From NCBI GenBank assembly GCA_009193035.1, contig SWDT01000028.1:1-64000 (forward strand): a stretch of DNA of 64,000 bases, in the 5' to 3' direction. The stretch comes from Halicephalobus mephisto (lineage: Eukaryota; Nematoda; Chromadorea; Rhabditida; Panagrolaimidae). Of the stretch, positions 37,669 to 49,803 are shown piece after piece. The translations under genes and the position numbers were made by a program. How positions within the stretch are numbered: the stretch's first letter is position 1; each line of letters opens with the position of its first letter. The notes beneath the pieces are model-generated. The model was given only the letters and a program-made list of their open reading frames with translations. It was not told where the DNA came from and did no database searches.

Positions 37669-40600
37669 ATGAAGGAAGCGAGTTTAAAGTTAAATGTGAT
37701 TATTATTTTTCTCTTAATTCTTTCCTTAACACCAAGTCTCGGCAAGAAATACAACTGGACAAACATGAACCAAGTGCTGATGAACCATATCAGGGAACCT
37801 CCGTTTCCGAAAAACGGAAGCATCAATGTCCATGTTGGAATGTACCTCGAAAGTCTCGGAGGATTCAAACAAACTGAAATGGTAGGTTTCGGATGGAACT
37901 TAATACTTGTTAAGAAAACAAAATCATTCAACTTTGGTCTCGACAAGAATGACTATCCAACTTTTCTGCTGTTACTTTGAATCGCTTTTAAATATAAATT
38001 TTTCTATATTTACTAGATTTTATACATCTTCTATTATCTGTGTTAGGATAGAAATAGGAAGAATATCATTAATCTTTATTCAACAATAAGGCAGAGACAA
38101 TAATTTATATCTTACTTCACAAAAGGCAACCGAGGACCTCATCCATGGATTATAGTATTCTACAGTCTTTATGATTCAGACTATCTCTTCAGATCTTCTC
38201 TTTCTAGTATAATTTGTATTCCAACATTAATCTTTACTTAACAATAAGGCACATACAATAATTATACATCTTACACTCACAAAAGATAACCTAGGATCTC
38301 ATTCATAGACTATAGTACTCCATAATCCCTAATATTCAAGCTATCGCTTCAGATCTTCTCTTTCTAGTATAGTTTCTGTCCCAATAATCTACTAAACAAA
38401 AATTACTTAAAAATCTCCAAAAATAACATCAGAAGCATTGTGGTCATTATTTTTGTCGAGATTAAAGTTAATCAAACTGGTTTATTCCTTCTTTTTACAT
38501 TTACTATTAACAATAACTTTAAATTTAGACCTTTGAAGTCGATATTTATCTATACATGTCATGGCGGGACAAATCCTTAATTCATTATAGTAAAGATGTA
38601 GATGAAACGTGGATTGTCAATGATGATACTCACAGACAAAGAATATGGTAAGTACATTTTCGGAATTTTCAAATTAGATCCAAGTTCTTATACGAGCAAA
38701 AGTAAAGCACATGATATGATTTTTTAGTGTTAAAAACAGTATGTAAATGATGTTTTGAAGTTTTTACTAAGGAGAAATGCATGTTTCTCTTTTTAAAGTT
38801 GAACATCAGAAGGCTGCGTTTATTGTATAAGAAGCCTATTTTTCGATGGGTGTTCTGATGAAATAGAAAACCTCCATTGAATTTCAAATGGAGATTATAG
38901 ATTTTCACTGTGCTTTATTTCCTGCTTATATATATCTGAGATGACGAGGAAATAGGAGAAAGATATTTTGACTTTTTTGGAACCATTAGTTACATAATAC
39001 ATTAGATACTATATTAGACACTATATTAATCACATATATTATGTCTCCAATCTTCCTACACCCAGATAGCGATTAGATGATTTCTTTCTGTAATATACTT
39101 TTTAGCTTACCTTGGAACTTTTTAAATTACTCTATTACTTACCAATTCCTTTAAATAAAGATCCAAAATTTAAAGCATTTTCCAGGGTCCCAGATATTTA
39201 CTTCGCCAATGCCAGAAAAGCCGAGTTTCAGGATGTTACTGTACCCAATTTCAACATGTACATCCACAGCAACGGGACGATTGCTTACTCTCTCAGGTAA
39301 AGCTTCCATAAAAATAAATCCAATTTGATTTCTGGCTTCAGGACAACTCTCACCGTGGCTTGTGCTCTTGATCTCAGAAGTTACCCGATGGACTCTCAAG
39401 TTTGTAATATTGCTTTACTTTCTTACTCTCACGTCGAAGAGCTTGTGAATCTTACTTGGTTTACGTCTACAGTACCCATTAAACATAACAAGAAAATTGC
39501 TTTGCCAGAATTGAATATCGTAGCAACAAAACCCTCGATTTGCGACGGAACTTACGAATTCGCCCCTACGGCTACTGGAAGTCGGATGGGTACCTTTAGC
39601 TGTCTTAGTGCGCACATTTATCTCACTCGGTCTTTGCTTCATAACTTGATACAGACTTATATCCCCTTAGGCGGCATTGTGATCGTAAGTTGGACAAGTT
39701 TCTGGATCGATAGGAGGGCAACCCCGGCTAGAGTAACTCTGACTTTTATGACTTTGGTTTCATTGACATCGATGGGAAACGGAATGCGGTTTGCATTGCC
39801 TCAAGTCAGTTACGCCAAGGTGAGCACAAAACCAGACTCCAGGAGATTACTGTAAACAATGATAAAGTTATCTTTTAGGCCATTGATTATTACTATTTCA
39901 CTTCGATGCTTTTCGTGTTCGGAGCTTTGATCGAGTTCGCTTTCGTTAACAGTTACATGAGGAAAGCAGAAAAGTACGAAAAACTCGCGACAAAATACAA
40001 GGACAAAACAGAAGAAAAATTTCTTAATTCGCCGATAATTTTCTCTGCTTTCCAGAAATCTTACGATCAGATGGTCAGAATGAGACGAAAATCAAACGCT
40101 GCAGTTTTTTTTGAAAATTTGAGAAAAAGTAAGAATTCTAAAACGAAAATGAAAATCGTAAAAATGATTTAGGATCAAGAGCAGGAAGCAATAATCCAAA
40201 CGGCAGAGCTGTCAAGTTTTCGTTCAATAATGATTGTCCTCCAACGGATTCTGACAGTGATAGCCAGAGGCAAAGTCATGAATCTCCATATTTTACTGAA
40301 GAAAACACTTTTTACAACCCGAATGAAAGTAAGGAATATTGAAAATTAAAAAAAATAAAAACTAAAAAATGGTTTATGTTAAAAAATTAAAAAATATAAT
40401 ATTATAAAAATTAAAATTAAAAAATTTTTAAATTGCGAATTTATAATTCGAAAAATCCAATAAAATTTTTAAAATTTTAAGAATTTAAAAAATTAAAATT
40501 TTTTTATTTTTTTAAATTTGGCAAATTTTTGAAATTGATTTTTTTACAAATTTAAATTTATTTTTTATTCATCCCCATAGGCACAGTAAAATAAAGGATT

Positions 40601-41538
40601 TTATTTTTACGATTTCTAAACTTCTCAGAATCTAAAATACTGTACATCAGAAATCCATTTTTGTTATCTGATTCATTGGAAATTATTTTTAAATACTTTT
40701 TATTTTTTAAATCATTTTCGAACGGAACAAAAACGATTATTTTGAAATTGAGAAATTTATAAATAATGAAATAAATAAATTACAAAATACAGTGAAATCT
40801 CGGCATAAGGCACCCTGAAGGGACCGGACAAATCGTGTCTTATAGCCTGGGGTGCCTTTTATCGAGGGTCGAATATGTTTAAAATTCCTTAAAATCGTGT
40901 CTTATATCGTGGGGTGCCTTTTATCGAGGGTCGAATATGACTAAAATTCCTTAAAATCGTGTCTTATAGCCTGGGTGCTTTTTATTGAGGGTCGAATATG
41001 ACTAAAATTCCTTAAAATCGTGTCTTATAGCATGAGGTGTCATATTGAGGGTGCCTAATAGCCAGGGTAAATTCTCGCAAATTTGTATGTGGGCCAAACT
41101 AACGCACTGAAACCGTGCCTTATATCCTGAATGCATTATATCGAGATTCCACTGTATTTAAAATTGAAAAATTTTTCAGATTTGAACGAATCTTTCTATG
41201 ACAATGTCCCTAAAAAATCTCAAAATCACAAATCTTCACTTTTGCTTAGAGTAGACGGAGATTTGGTTCCGAATCAACCCAGACAATCCCCGAGTTCTCA
41301 CGAGTCGTCGAATTCATTGGAAAATGCGAAAGATATGATGAAGAAAGCAAAAAAAGAAAAAAAATCATCAACAGTGACTCCGAATCCACTGCTGTCTACA
41401 CAGTATTCTGAATTCTCTCACGTATTATCCAGAAGAGCATTGAATATTGACAAATCATCCAGAGTCTTGTTTCCTATAGCATTTACTATTTTTAATATCC
41501 TATATTGGATGCTTTATATTTCTCAAAGGAGTCAATAA
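37669..41538 (+). CDS. Cys-loop ligand-gated ion channel subunit, anion-selective type
   Basis: Seven exons (37669-37881, 38529-38647, 39186-39296, 39342-39819, 39879-40128, 40173-40328, 41180-41538) give 561 residues. There is a signal peptide. The Cys-loop is Cys155-Cys169 (CALDLRSYPMDSQVC), and a second Cys pair (215 and 235) lies in the loop C region, as in glutamate- and glycine-gated chloride channels. M1 is GGIVIVSWTSFWI. M2 begins PAR at 276-278 (PARVTLTFMTLVSLTSM), the signature of anion selectivity. M3 (SMLFVFGALIEFAFV) is followed by a long basic and Ser-rich cytoplasmic loop, and M4 is VLFPIAFTIFNILYWML. The GNGMRFALPQVSYAK stretch resembles nematode LGC channels gated by amines or other small ligands; the ligand is not determinable here. 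Confidence 0.93.
38066..38386. repeat. Tandem duplication of about 165 bp in channel intron 1
   Basis: ATTAATCTTTA(T/C)T(C/T)AACAATAAGGCA to CTTCAGATCTTCTCTTTCTAG occurs twice (38066-38215 and 38224-38382) at roughly 80 % identity. Confidence 0.75.
40788..41156. mobile_element. Pogo/Tc1-like MITE with internal minisatellite, in channel intron 6
   Basis: Ends are TACAGTGAAATCTCGGCATA and its counterpart TATATCGAGATTCCACTGTA, each with TA at the border. The interior has four units of about 62 bp (GTGTCTTATAGCCTGGGGTG, CCTTTTATCGAGGGTCGAAT). The element ends 23 bp before the last exon's acceptor. Confidence 0.7.
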
Positions 41539-42160
41539 AGAAGTTTTAAAAACTTATGTCTAAAAAACCACCAAGTCCGAAGACAATTCGTCGAAAAATC
41601 GAAGGTCAAAAAACAGATTGAAAATTATCGAAAATAATAGGTAGTCGTTTATACACGTAAAAAGTCGTAACTTTTGCCGAAATAACACATGCAAAATATT
41701 ATTATTAATTACGATTTTTGTGATAATTGCTAACTTTAACAACGTAACACAATTGTTAAAATTTCGAAAAACATAAAAATGAACAAATATTGAATTTAAT
41801 TTATCAACTAATTTGAAGTTTCTTGTTTGACCTTCATTTAAGAAAATGGAAGTCATCCATGAAGTAATAAATTTGCCAAACTTTGAAGAAAGTACTTTTC
41901 CATGTTTAAAAGTAAACCAGACCGATAGTGGAACATATGCTAAAACAGAAAAGCCGATTTGAGGCAGAAAATCCCCTAGATTTTGATTATACGCTTATAA
42001 ATTAATCTCTTCTGATGTTAAATTAATAATCCTAGTGAAAGTTAAAGTATAAAGAAATTCAAAAGTCCGTAAAGTATCTGTTGAAACAAAGTGATTTCAG
42101 ATCTAAGTTTTTTGGGATCTTTGTCATCGATGGTTTATGTTTCATATAGCATTTTCAGAA
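41539..42160. other. Intergenic region after the channel gene
   Basis: 41653-41790 has a family A-like end (GTAAAAAGTCGTAACTTTTG). An ATG at 41847 opens a 38-codon frame (MEVIHEVINLPNFEESTFPC), which is unsupported by an acceptor. No other gene seen. Confidence 0.4.
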
Positions 42161-42340
42161 ATGTTCTATATTCAAGTAACTTTTATCTTCTGTTTACTGA
42201 TGGTGCCAAAAATAAATTTCTTTTTATTGATTATCTTATTTGTCAAACATGTTTCTGAATTCTCCTTCTTAATGTTCATGATAACTTTGACTATTTTACT
42301 GCTGACCTCGCACTTTGATTCACTTCGCCAAACTGTATGA
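42161..42340 (+). CDS. Small hydrophobic protein (59 aa)
   Basis: The acceptor CATTTTCAG ends two bases upstream of this ATG; the frame is also open to an earlier ATG at 42137, which the acceptor argues against. The product has two membrane-spanning stretches (IQVTFIFCLLMVP, NFFLLIILFV in the first half; FLMFMITLTILLLTS in the second) and a short polar tail. It could be a small membrane protein, or a remnant of a multi-pass receptor. Confidence 0.4.
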   Translation: MFYIQVTFIFCLLMVPKINFFLLIILFVKHVSEFSFLMFMITLTILLLTSHFDSLRQTV

Positions 42341-42384
42341 AATGTTTTTATTAGATCAGGCATTACATCCTTAGTGAAGAGCAC

Positions 42385-42520
42385 AACTGACAGGAAGTAT
42401 TTGATCCTGAACGGATTCCGTTAACATAGACGGGGAGTATTTAATCCTGAACGGATTCCTTTAACATAGACAGAAAGTATTAAGTCCTGAATAGGTTCCT
42501 TTAACATTGATAGGAAACAT
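42385..42520. repeat. 40-bp tandem repeat, three copies
   Basis: GTATTTGATCCTGAACGGAT followed by TCCGTTAACATAGAC repeats three times with a few changes. Confidence 0.75.
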
Positions 42521-42951
42521 ACAGTTTTTCTCGACTGTAATTATACATTTGTTGTATGTGTCGAATTCACTACAGATCTTGTATTGCGCCCCAGACATCT
42601 ATTAAATAAACTCTTCTACGATATCCACTTGTCTCATCATCATGCGGGTCACTCAGACTGACAAATACAACAGTTTTTTAACATATTGACAGGTTGATCA
42701 AACCAGTAAAGTCTGAAATTTCCCCTTCTTCATCGAACGATACTATCTAAACATCTATGTTTTTGTGAATTGTAATTGCGTTTTTCAAATTTTACTACTG
42801 ATGCAAATGTTGAGAATAATCCCTATGCCCAAAAGCAAAAAAACAAAGTTTCAAAATGCATTAACCTAATCGAATTTTGTTGAATTTTTTATTTTAAAAA
42901 TAATTAACAATCCCAATTTTAAATTCGAAAATAAAAGAAATTGAAGTTGAA

Positions 42952-43248
42952 TTAGAGATCAAAAATAAGGTTGGTCGACGACGTGAAATCAATATATCGA
43001 AAATTATTTTCTTTGAATTCCTTTACAAGTAAACAATCCGTCAAAACTGAATCCATAAAACAGTTTCCTTCAAAAATTCCGTCCAGTTTGTCTTGTTCTA
43101 AAAGTGGAAATTTTCGAATCACGTCCACATTCGCATTTTGTTGTAAAGGCCATCAGAACCTGTTTTTGCCTTTCACTAAGTCGATTTCTCTATTTTTATT
43201 TTTCAAAAACATAGTTTCTACTTTTCTTTCTGCATATTTTGAGTCTGC
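42952..43248 (-). pseudogene. Unknown protein fragment with an in-frame stop
   Basis: The minus strand reads SKYAERKVETMFLKNKNREI, DLVKGKNRF, then TGA at 43153-43155. It continues in the same frame WPLQQNANVDVIRKFPLLEQ, DKLDGIFEGNCFMDSVLTDC, LLVKEFKENNFRYIDF to a TAA at 42952. Composition and heptad-free mixed pattern look like genuine protein, unlike the plus-strand open frame over the same bases. An acceptor-like GTGAGCAG lies at the upper border. Family unknown, possibly the variable region of a nematode F-box protein. Confidence 0.5.
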
Positions 43249-43372
43249 TCACAATTTGTTTCTTTTGATAATTGAAGATGCTTTATATATTTTTAGAATG
43301 AATAGATTATTAATTTTCTCGGTTTTCAATGCTTTAGTTTCTTTGGTTTCATGGTGGAGATATGAACATTAG

Positions 43373-43975
43373 GAAGATTTTTACACTTTTAAGTGATGTG
43401 TGATTTTTAATCATGAAGTAATTTTTGTAAAATGCCGAAATTAGAATAACATTGCAAAGATTAAGTTTAGTTGGATTTTGAATTTTTAGAAAACAGATAA
43501 TTATATAGAATACAAGTACTCTAAATTGATTTCATTTCCTCAATTCTCCTAAAATCCTAAAAAATCAGAACATATGCTATTGTAAAAATAAAAATATTTT
43601 ATAAATACTTTCCATTGAGTTCATTTTTCTTAATTCTTACAGCTAATTTTAGAAAATTCAAATTTATAGTATTTTGTATTTTTTAAAAGTATTTCAAATT
43701 GATTTCATTTTCTCAATTCTCATAACCAATTTAAGAAAATCTTGTTCATTTTTAACAATTATGGCTTCATATGTACTTTCTATTTTTTATCCTCCAGCAC
43801 CCAAACGTGTCATATGCAATTCGTTTCTCAATTCTCAATTCTTAATTCTTAATTCTCAATGATTTATTACTTATTTTATCTTCTGTTTTTTATTCAAGAT
43901 CCTTAATTTACTTGTTAATTTTTCTTTATTTAATGCATTCGTTTATCATTAAATGATTGCTTCCATATGGTGTCT
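43373..43975. other. Intergenic AT-rich DNA
   Basis: Repeated words (TTGATTTCATTT(C/T)CTCAATTCTC) at about 43520, 43620 and 43695 suggest an old tandem duplication. No gene seen. Confidence 0.5.
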
Positions 43976-44260
43976 ATGCACAAAATGGACACATAGTATG
44001 TAATATATCGATGCATTAAAACGGTTTCGATGTATTGGATACATTGTATTCAACTTATTAACACATTAAGTTGATATCGATGTATTGTATTTCATGTATC
44101 CAATATATCAGAACCGTTTTAATTTATTGATAAATTAGGTTAATAACGGTGCATTGTATACGATGTATCGATGTATTAAAACGACTTTTGTATATTATAT
44201 ACATTATTTCAATGTATCTGATATATCAGAGTCAGTTTAATGTGTTATTTTTTCTGTGTA
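43976..44260. mobile_element. MITE-like element, family B copy 2
   Basis: From TGCACAAAATGGACACATAG to TTTAATGTGTTATTTTTTCT, with interior palindromes around CATTAAAACGGTTTCGATGT. Confidence 0.5.
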
Positions 44261-44294
44261 AGAGTTCTAGAAAGTTAAATCATCTTTATATAGT

Positions 44295-44680
44295 TACACA
44301 GATAAGTAGGTACATGAATAGGTGCATGATATACAAGTATGGATACATTAAAACAGTTCTAATGTATTAGATATATTAAGCATGATATTGATTCATTGTA
44401 TATAGTGTATGGATACATTAAAACAGCTCTAATGTATTAGATATATCAAGCATGATATTGATTCATTGTATATAGTGTATGGATACATTAAAACAGTTCT
44501 AATGTATTAGATATATCAAGCACGATATTGATTCATTGTATACAGTGTATGGATACATTAAAACAGCTCTAATGTATTGGGTATAGTAAATTGACATCGG
44601 TGCATTGTATGTAATGTATCGCTACACTAAATATAATTTATCTGATACATTAGAACTGTTTTAATGTACATTGTTTTGTG
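44295..44680. mobile_element. MITE-like element, family B copy 3, with internal tandem units
   Basis: From TACACAGATAAGTAGGTACA to TTTTAATGTACATTGTTTTG. The middle is three to four near-identical 77-bp units beginning GTGTATGGATACATTAAAAC. Confidence 0.55.
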
Positions 44681-47293
44681 CCTAAGACTACACATAAACT
44701 CAAACTCACAACAATCCATTGTTTTTCACTTTCTGCAGTTGATCACTGATGTCTTTTCGTTCGAGTTGCCTCTGGGCTCATTGAGCGGTCAATTGATTTT
44801 CAAATTAAAAGTCGGGGGAAGTATATCAATGTTCCAAAGTCCGGAAACGTCCAATAAAATTCCTTTAATTGCTTTGGTTTTAAATTTATGATTTTCACAT
44901 TTAAAAAATTCGGACGTTTTTTAAAAATCTTTTTTAAAAAAACCATTGTTTCATGTCTGCTCATAATCTGTCTTTTTTGCTGCCGGAAAAGAGAAATTGA
45001 GATAGAGTATTTAATAAATGACTTTTAAGCTTTTTAGTCGGGTGTTTTAAGCTCAAAGTTGTATAAAAATCAATTTTCTGCATTAAGGGTCCAACTAATA
45101 AGTTATTTTTCCATTTTTTGTTGATTTTTAATTAAAATTTAAATCGATTTAAAAATTTTTGATAATTTTTTTTAACTTTTTTAAATTTGTAAATAAATTC
45201 GAAAAAAAGTTTTGTGTTTTTTGAATTTTGTTTTATAATTTAGAGTTAATTACGAAACGTCATTTGGGCACCACGTGAGGAGATTATAGACTTCATGTTG
45301 GCCTTGTATTTTACTACTTTTTACAATTTTACTTCGAGGAATTATTGACACTATTTGGAGCGCGGACTTTTACGAGAACGTTTTCTGAGTTGAGTTTCAT
45401 TAAAGTTCTCAGGAACAAAGTAGATTAAATTTTAAATGTGTTCTGAATCTTTCCATACTTCAGAAATTCACTCTTAGGCGTTCTGAGATTATCATTTAAA
45501 ACTTAAATATCTAATATTTGGAGAATTCCTCAGGGTTTTAATGTGTATTTTGGGATTTCTTGCGAGTTGTAAAAACCGATAAAATCAATCTTTGATGAAG
45601 TACCCAGAAGTCTAAATGTGCATTTTTTGTTTTATGGTTGTTGCCAAGTTCCCGAATCGATACTTGACGAAGTACCCAGACTTCCAAAATTTGCTTTGGC
45701 GTTTTGTTTTTATTGCCAAAATTTTGAAATAAATCTTTGGCAAAGTGTCCATAATGCCAAATGTTTTTGATTATTGTTAAATTTTTAAAATTAATTTTTG
45801 GAAAACATAAAATATCGAATTTTATTTTTTCATTGTGTCTTTATTTTCGAAAAAAAAAGATTAATTCTTAAAAAAATACTGAAAATGAAAAAAATAAAAA
45901 ATTTTTTTTGATTTTTTTAAAATTTCTAAAATTAGTTCTTGGCGAAGTGTCCAAAATGTCGAAATTCTGTGGCATTCTGTCCTCATTGCCAAAGAATCAA
46001 ACTCTGACGAAATGTCCATAATGCCAAAATAAAAATTTTCATTTTATTACTATTCTCAAATTTCTGAAATTAATCTTTAACGAAAAATCTAAAATTCTAA
46101 AATTCACGTACTTTGTCTTTATTCTCAAAACGCTAAAACCAATCTTTAACGAAACGCTTATAATGCCAAGTTGCACATGTGTGTTTCATCGTTATTCCTA
46201 AATTTTTTAAAATAATTCTTTTTAAAATTCCGAAATTCATTAATATTCAGTCCTCATTACCAAAATATTAAAATTAATTTTTGTAAAATGTCCATAATGC
46301 CAAAATAAAAAATTTTATTAAATTTTCGAAAATAATTCTTTTTAAAAATTCCAAAATTTGTTTTTAATTTTTTTACTGCCAAAATATTGAAATTAATTTT
46401 TGTAAAATATCCATAATATCAAATTAAAAAGTTTTATTTTATAATTATTTTAAAATTTTAAAAATCAATTTTTTGTAAAATGTTTAAAATTCCAAAATTT
46501 GTTTTTAATTTTTTTACTGCCAAAATATTGAAATTAATTTTTGTAAAATATCCATAATATCAAAATAAAAAGTTTAATTTTATAATTATTTTAAAATTTT
46601 AAAAATCAATTTTTTGTAAAATGTTTAAAATTCCAAAATTTGTTTTTAATTTTTTTACTGTCAAAATATTGAAATTACTTCTTTAATAAAATGTCTAGGA
46701 CACTAAGATTTATATTTATCTTTTTTCTATTTACTCTTTTGAGACTAACATTTATTTTTTACGGATAAATGAATTCCAAAAAATTCTCTAGTAAAGTATC
46801 ATTCATGTTAGTGATTATTTAAATCAAAAAAATCTTTGATTCATATTTTTTATTAAATTTTACTCAAAATGAACAATTTTTGACAATTACAATTAAAAAT
46901 TTTTTTTTATTTTTGATAATTACGATTAAAAATTTTTTTACTTTTATTTTTGACAATTATAATTTATAAATTTTTTTTTATTTTTGATAATTACAATTAA
47001 TGAATTTTTTAATTTTTATTTTTGTAACTTCTGATTTTGTGTGAAATAGGAATAAAATGTAAAAAAATGAACAACTTTTTTTTCATTTTTCCAAGGATCC
47101 TCAGGCATATTTTTCTTCAATCAAATTTTTTTAAATGATCGATTGATAGGTTCTTGGTTCTTTTGTCCTCGAGGAAAATAATTTTAAATCCTATGATTTT
47201 CTGAATATCACGTGACATTTTTCTTTTTTTTCGTGTCGAGATATAATTAATCAAAAATTTGACAAAAATTAATTTTAGAAAAAAAAAACAAAA
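44681..47293. other. Long intergenic region with degenerate arrays
   Basis: 45560-46700 is an old array around GTCCATAATGCCAAAA; its best part (46240-46700) has a 141-bp period with TTTACTGCCAAAATATTGAA at 46375, 46516 and 46657. 46860-47030 repeats TTTTTGATAATTACAATTAA. A splice-like frame at about 44742-44891 (acceptor TTTCTGCAG, LITDVFSFELPLGSLSG) is the only coding-like item and is weak. Confidence 0.5.
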
Positions 47294-48781
47294 ATGCCAA
47301 AGCAAGTGTTTGAATTGACTGATTATTTTGGTCCAGTAGTTGTAGCTGTAATTTTCGCTGTTATTTTAATTTTACTTTCTTTTTTCGTCATCAATTGGTT
47401 CTGTGTCAGTCACAAAGATGATTTGACTGCTTTCGAAAAGGTCAGTTTAACCACTGCAAAAAAAAATATTTTAAATTTCGTTTTGAGACTTTTTTTTTAA
47501 ATTTTTTGTGTAAAGAAAAACTGAAATTACAAATATATTTTAAATTTTGTCTCGAGATTTTTATTTTTTTAAATTTTTTTGTGTAAAGAAAAACTGAAAT
47601 TATAAAAATATTTTAAATTTTGTCTCGAGACTTTTTTAAATTTTTTTGTGTAAAGAAAAACTGAAATTATAAAAATATTTTAAATTTTGTCTCGAGATTT
47701 TTTTTAAAAATTTTTTTGTGTGAAGAAAAACTGAAATTACTAATATATTTTAAATTTCGTTTTGAAATCTTTATTTTTAAATTTTTTTGTATGAAGAAAA
47801 ACTGAAATTATTAATATATTTTAAATTTCGTTTTGAGATTTTTCTTTTTTTAAATTTTTTGTGTAAAGAAAAGAAAAATCATAAAAATATTTTAAATTTC
47901 GTTTCGAGACCTTTATTTTTAGATTTATTTCTTGTTAAAAAAAAGAAAATTACAAATATTTCATAAATTTTACTCCAAAACTTTTATTTTTAAAAAAAAT
48001 CATGTTAAAAGAAAATTATAAACTTCGTTTCGAGACCTTTATTTTTAGATTTTTTTCTGTTAAAAAAGAAAATTAAAAAGTATACAATGGTTGCTCCTCT
48101 AAGGTTGTTAGACCAATGTTATTTCTGCTTTTAGATCGATGTTTTCAGTGCTTGAAGTGACTTGGCATGTCAAGCAGGTAACCAAAAGACTAATTTAATG
48201 AAAAAACTCGAAACTGGCATGAGTTAAAAAAGAATAAAATTTCTAAGGATTCAACTGTCATATAGTTGATTTTTTACTTCTTTAAATTGGTATTTTTGGG
48301 ATTCTGATTATCCTCACATGTCAATCAAGTTATTAAATACTGATTTAACATTGAAAAACTTCGGAACTAGCGCGAGTCAGAGGGATAAATGCCTCAGGGA
48401 AGCAACTTTCGAAAAACTGATTTAAGTATTACTTTCTAAACTTGTTTATTTTCGAACAAAACTGATTTAAGTATTACTTTCTAAACTTGTTTATTTTTTT
48501 ACTAAAACTAATTTAAATATTATTTTTTAAACTTGTTTATTTTTTACTAAAACTGATTTAAGTATTATTTTTTAAACTTGTTTATTTTCGACCAAAACTA
48601 ATTTACAAACAAACATTATTGATATTTTAACGAGTTCAACTTTCAGTTCGGTAGAAAATACAACCTCAAACTTGGACCCCACTCCATGAACGAAATCCGA
48701 AGAGGCGGATTTCCTTCCACTTATGCTTTGGAACAAGAAAAATTGGTTCGGAAAAATACCAAAGCTTACGATCATGCTTAA
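47294..48781 (+). CDS. Small single-pass membrane protein (93 aa)
   Basis: Exons 47294-47440 and 48647-48781 join in phase. The N-terminus (MPKQVFELTDYFGP) is followed by one membrane segment (VVVAVIFAVILILLSFFVIN) and a basic cytoplasmic-type tail (FGRKYNLKLGPHSMNEIRRG, TYALEQEKLVRKNTKAYDH). The second exon is clearly coding by composition and starts at a good TTTCAG acceptor. An ATTTTAG acceptor lies about 17 bases upstream of the ATG. Without a signal peptide it probably inserts with the N-terminus outside. No family name can be given. Its intron is unusually long (1206 bp) and made of tandem repeats. Confidence 0.75.
47441..48646. repeat. Repeat-filled intron of the small membrane protein gene
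   Basis: 47455-48060 holds about eight units of roughly 62 bp (TTTTAAATTTTGTCTCGAGA, GTGTAAAGAAAAACTGAAAT). 48090-48410 holds a diverged duplication. 48420-48600 holds four units of about 45-60 bp (AAACTGATTTAAGTATTACT). Confidence 0.8.
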
Positions 48782-49587
48782 ATTCTGACCTCAGGTAATA
48801 CATTCGACTTTAAAAATTCATAATAAAAGAATTTTAGGAACTTTGAACATATCCGTTGTCGAATTTTCTTCATTTTTAAAACAGAAATTTTAAAATTCAT
48901 TCCTCAACTTTTTGTGGATCGGGCAGAATCTGGTTCTTGCCTATTTGACACTGCGAAGAGTTTACAGGGTTTCGTAGAGATAGGATTCTCGACCGTTATA
49001 TAGGATTTAATTTTCAACGATGAAATTTATAAAATTTAAGACGAAATTTTTAAGTGTCTTATCTTTCACAATTCGGTGGTTGTAATGAAAAAGTAATAAA
49101 ATCTGAAAATGTATGAAATTTTAAATCAAATTATTACGACAATTAGAAATGAATATTATTGAGAAATTATCTCGACAGATATCTTCAGAAATATCTAAAA
49201 ATTGATGTTTTGGATTATTTCAAAAAAATTAAATTAATTATGAAAAATTTCAGAAAAATTAAATTAATTCTGAAAAATTTCAAAAATTTTAATCAATTCT
49301 GAAAAATTTCAAAAATTTTAATTAATTATGAAAAATTTCAGAAAAATTAAATTAATTCTGAAAAATTTCAAAAATTTTAATCAATTCTGAAAAATTTCAA
49401 AAATTTTAATTAATTCTGAAAAATTTTATTCAATTCTGAAAAATTTCAGAAAATTTTAAAAACTTTTATTTTGTATGAAATTTATAAACAGATATTTTAA
49501 ATAATAATTAATCTCTAGATAATTTCAAAAAATGTTCAATTTACAAGTGTATTAATTTAAAGTGGCTTTTTGGAATGAGTTATATAT
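48782..49587. other. Intergenic region with a 31-bp tandem array
   Basis: 49220-49460 consists of about eight units of TTCTGAAAAATTTCAAAAAT plus TTTAATTAA. No gene seen. Confidence 0.6.
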
Positions 49588-49803
49588 TATTTTATATTTC
49601 TTAAAACACTGATTCCGAATCTGTATTTTATTTTTTCTAAACGATTTTCTGAAACAAGATAATGAAGAAAATTTTTAAATTTAAAATTGAATTTTTTGTA
49701 TTTTTTATCACTTTTTCGAAAATCCAATGAAATAATTTTAATTAATACAAAAAATAAATCTAGTTGTGAAAAATTATTAAAATTAGTTAAATTTAAAAAA
49801 AAA
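49588..49803 (-). repeat. Inverted duplication, copy 1 (partner at 63524-63738)
   Basis: The reverse complement of this 216-bp segment reappears at 63524-63738 essentially without change over at least 200 bp. In the minus-strand sense it contains a TTGTTTCAG acceptor followed by a 19-codon end (NRLEKIKYRFGISVLRNIK, stop), which looks like the last intron and exon of some gene. Confidence 0.85.

Noticed and set aside
42971..43372. 133-codon plus-strand open frame
   Set aside because: It begins at TTG, is Phe/Ser-rich in the way antisense frames are, and the minus strand reads as better protein.
47117..47305. Minus-strand 62-codon frame overlapping the start of the small membrane protein gene
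   Set aside because: It is Lys/Phe/Ile-rich with no splice or start support, and the plus-strand exon is better.
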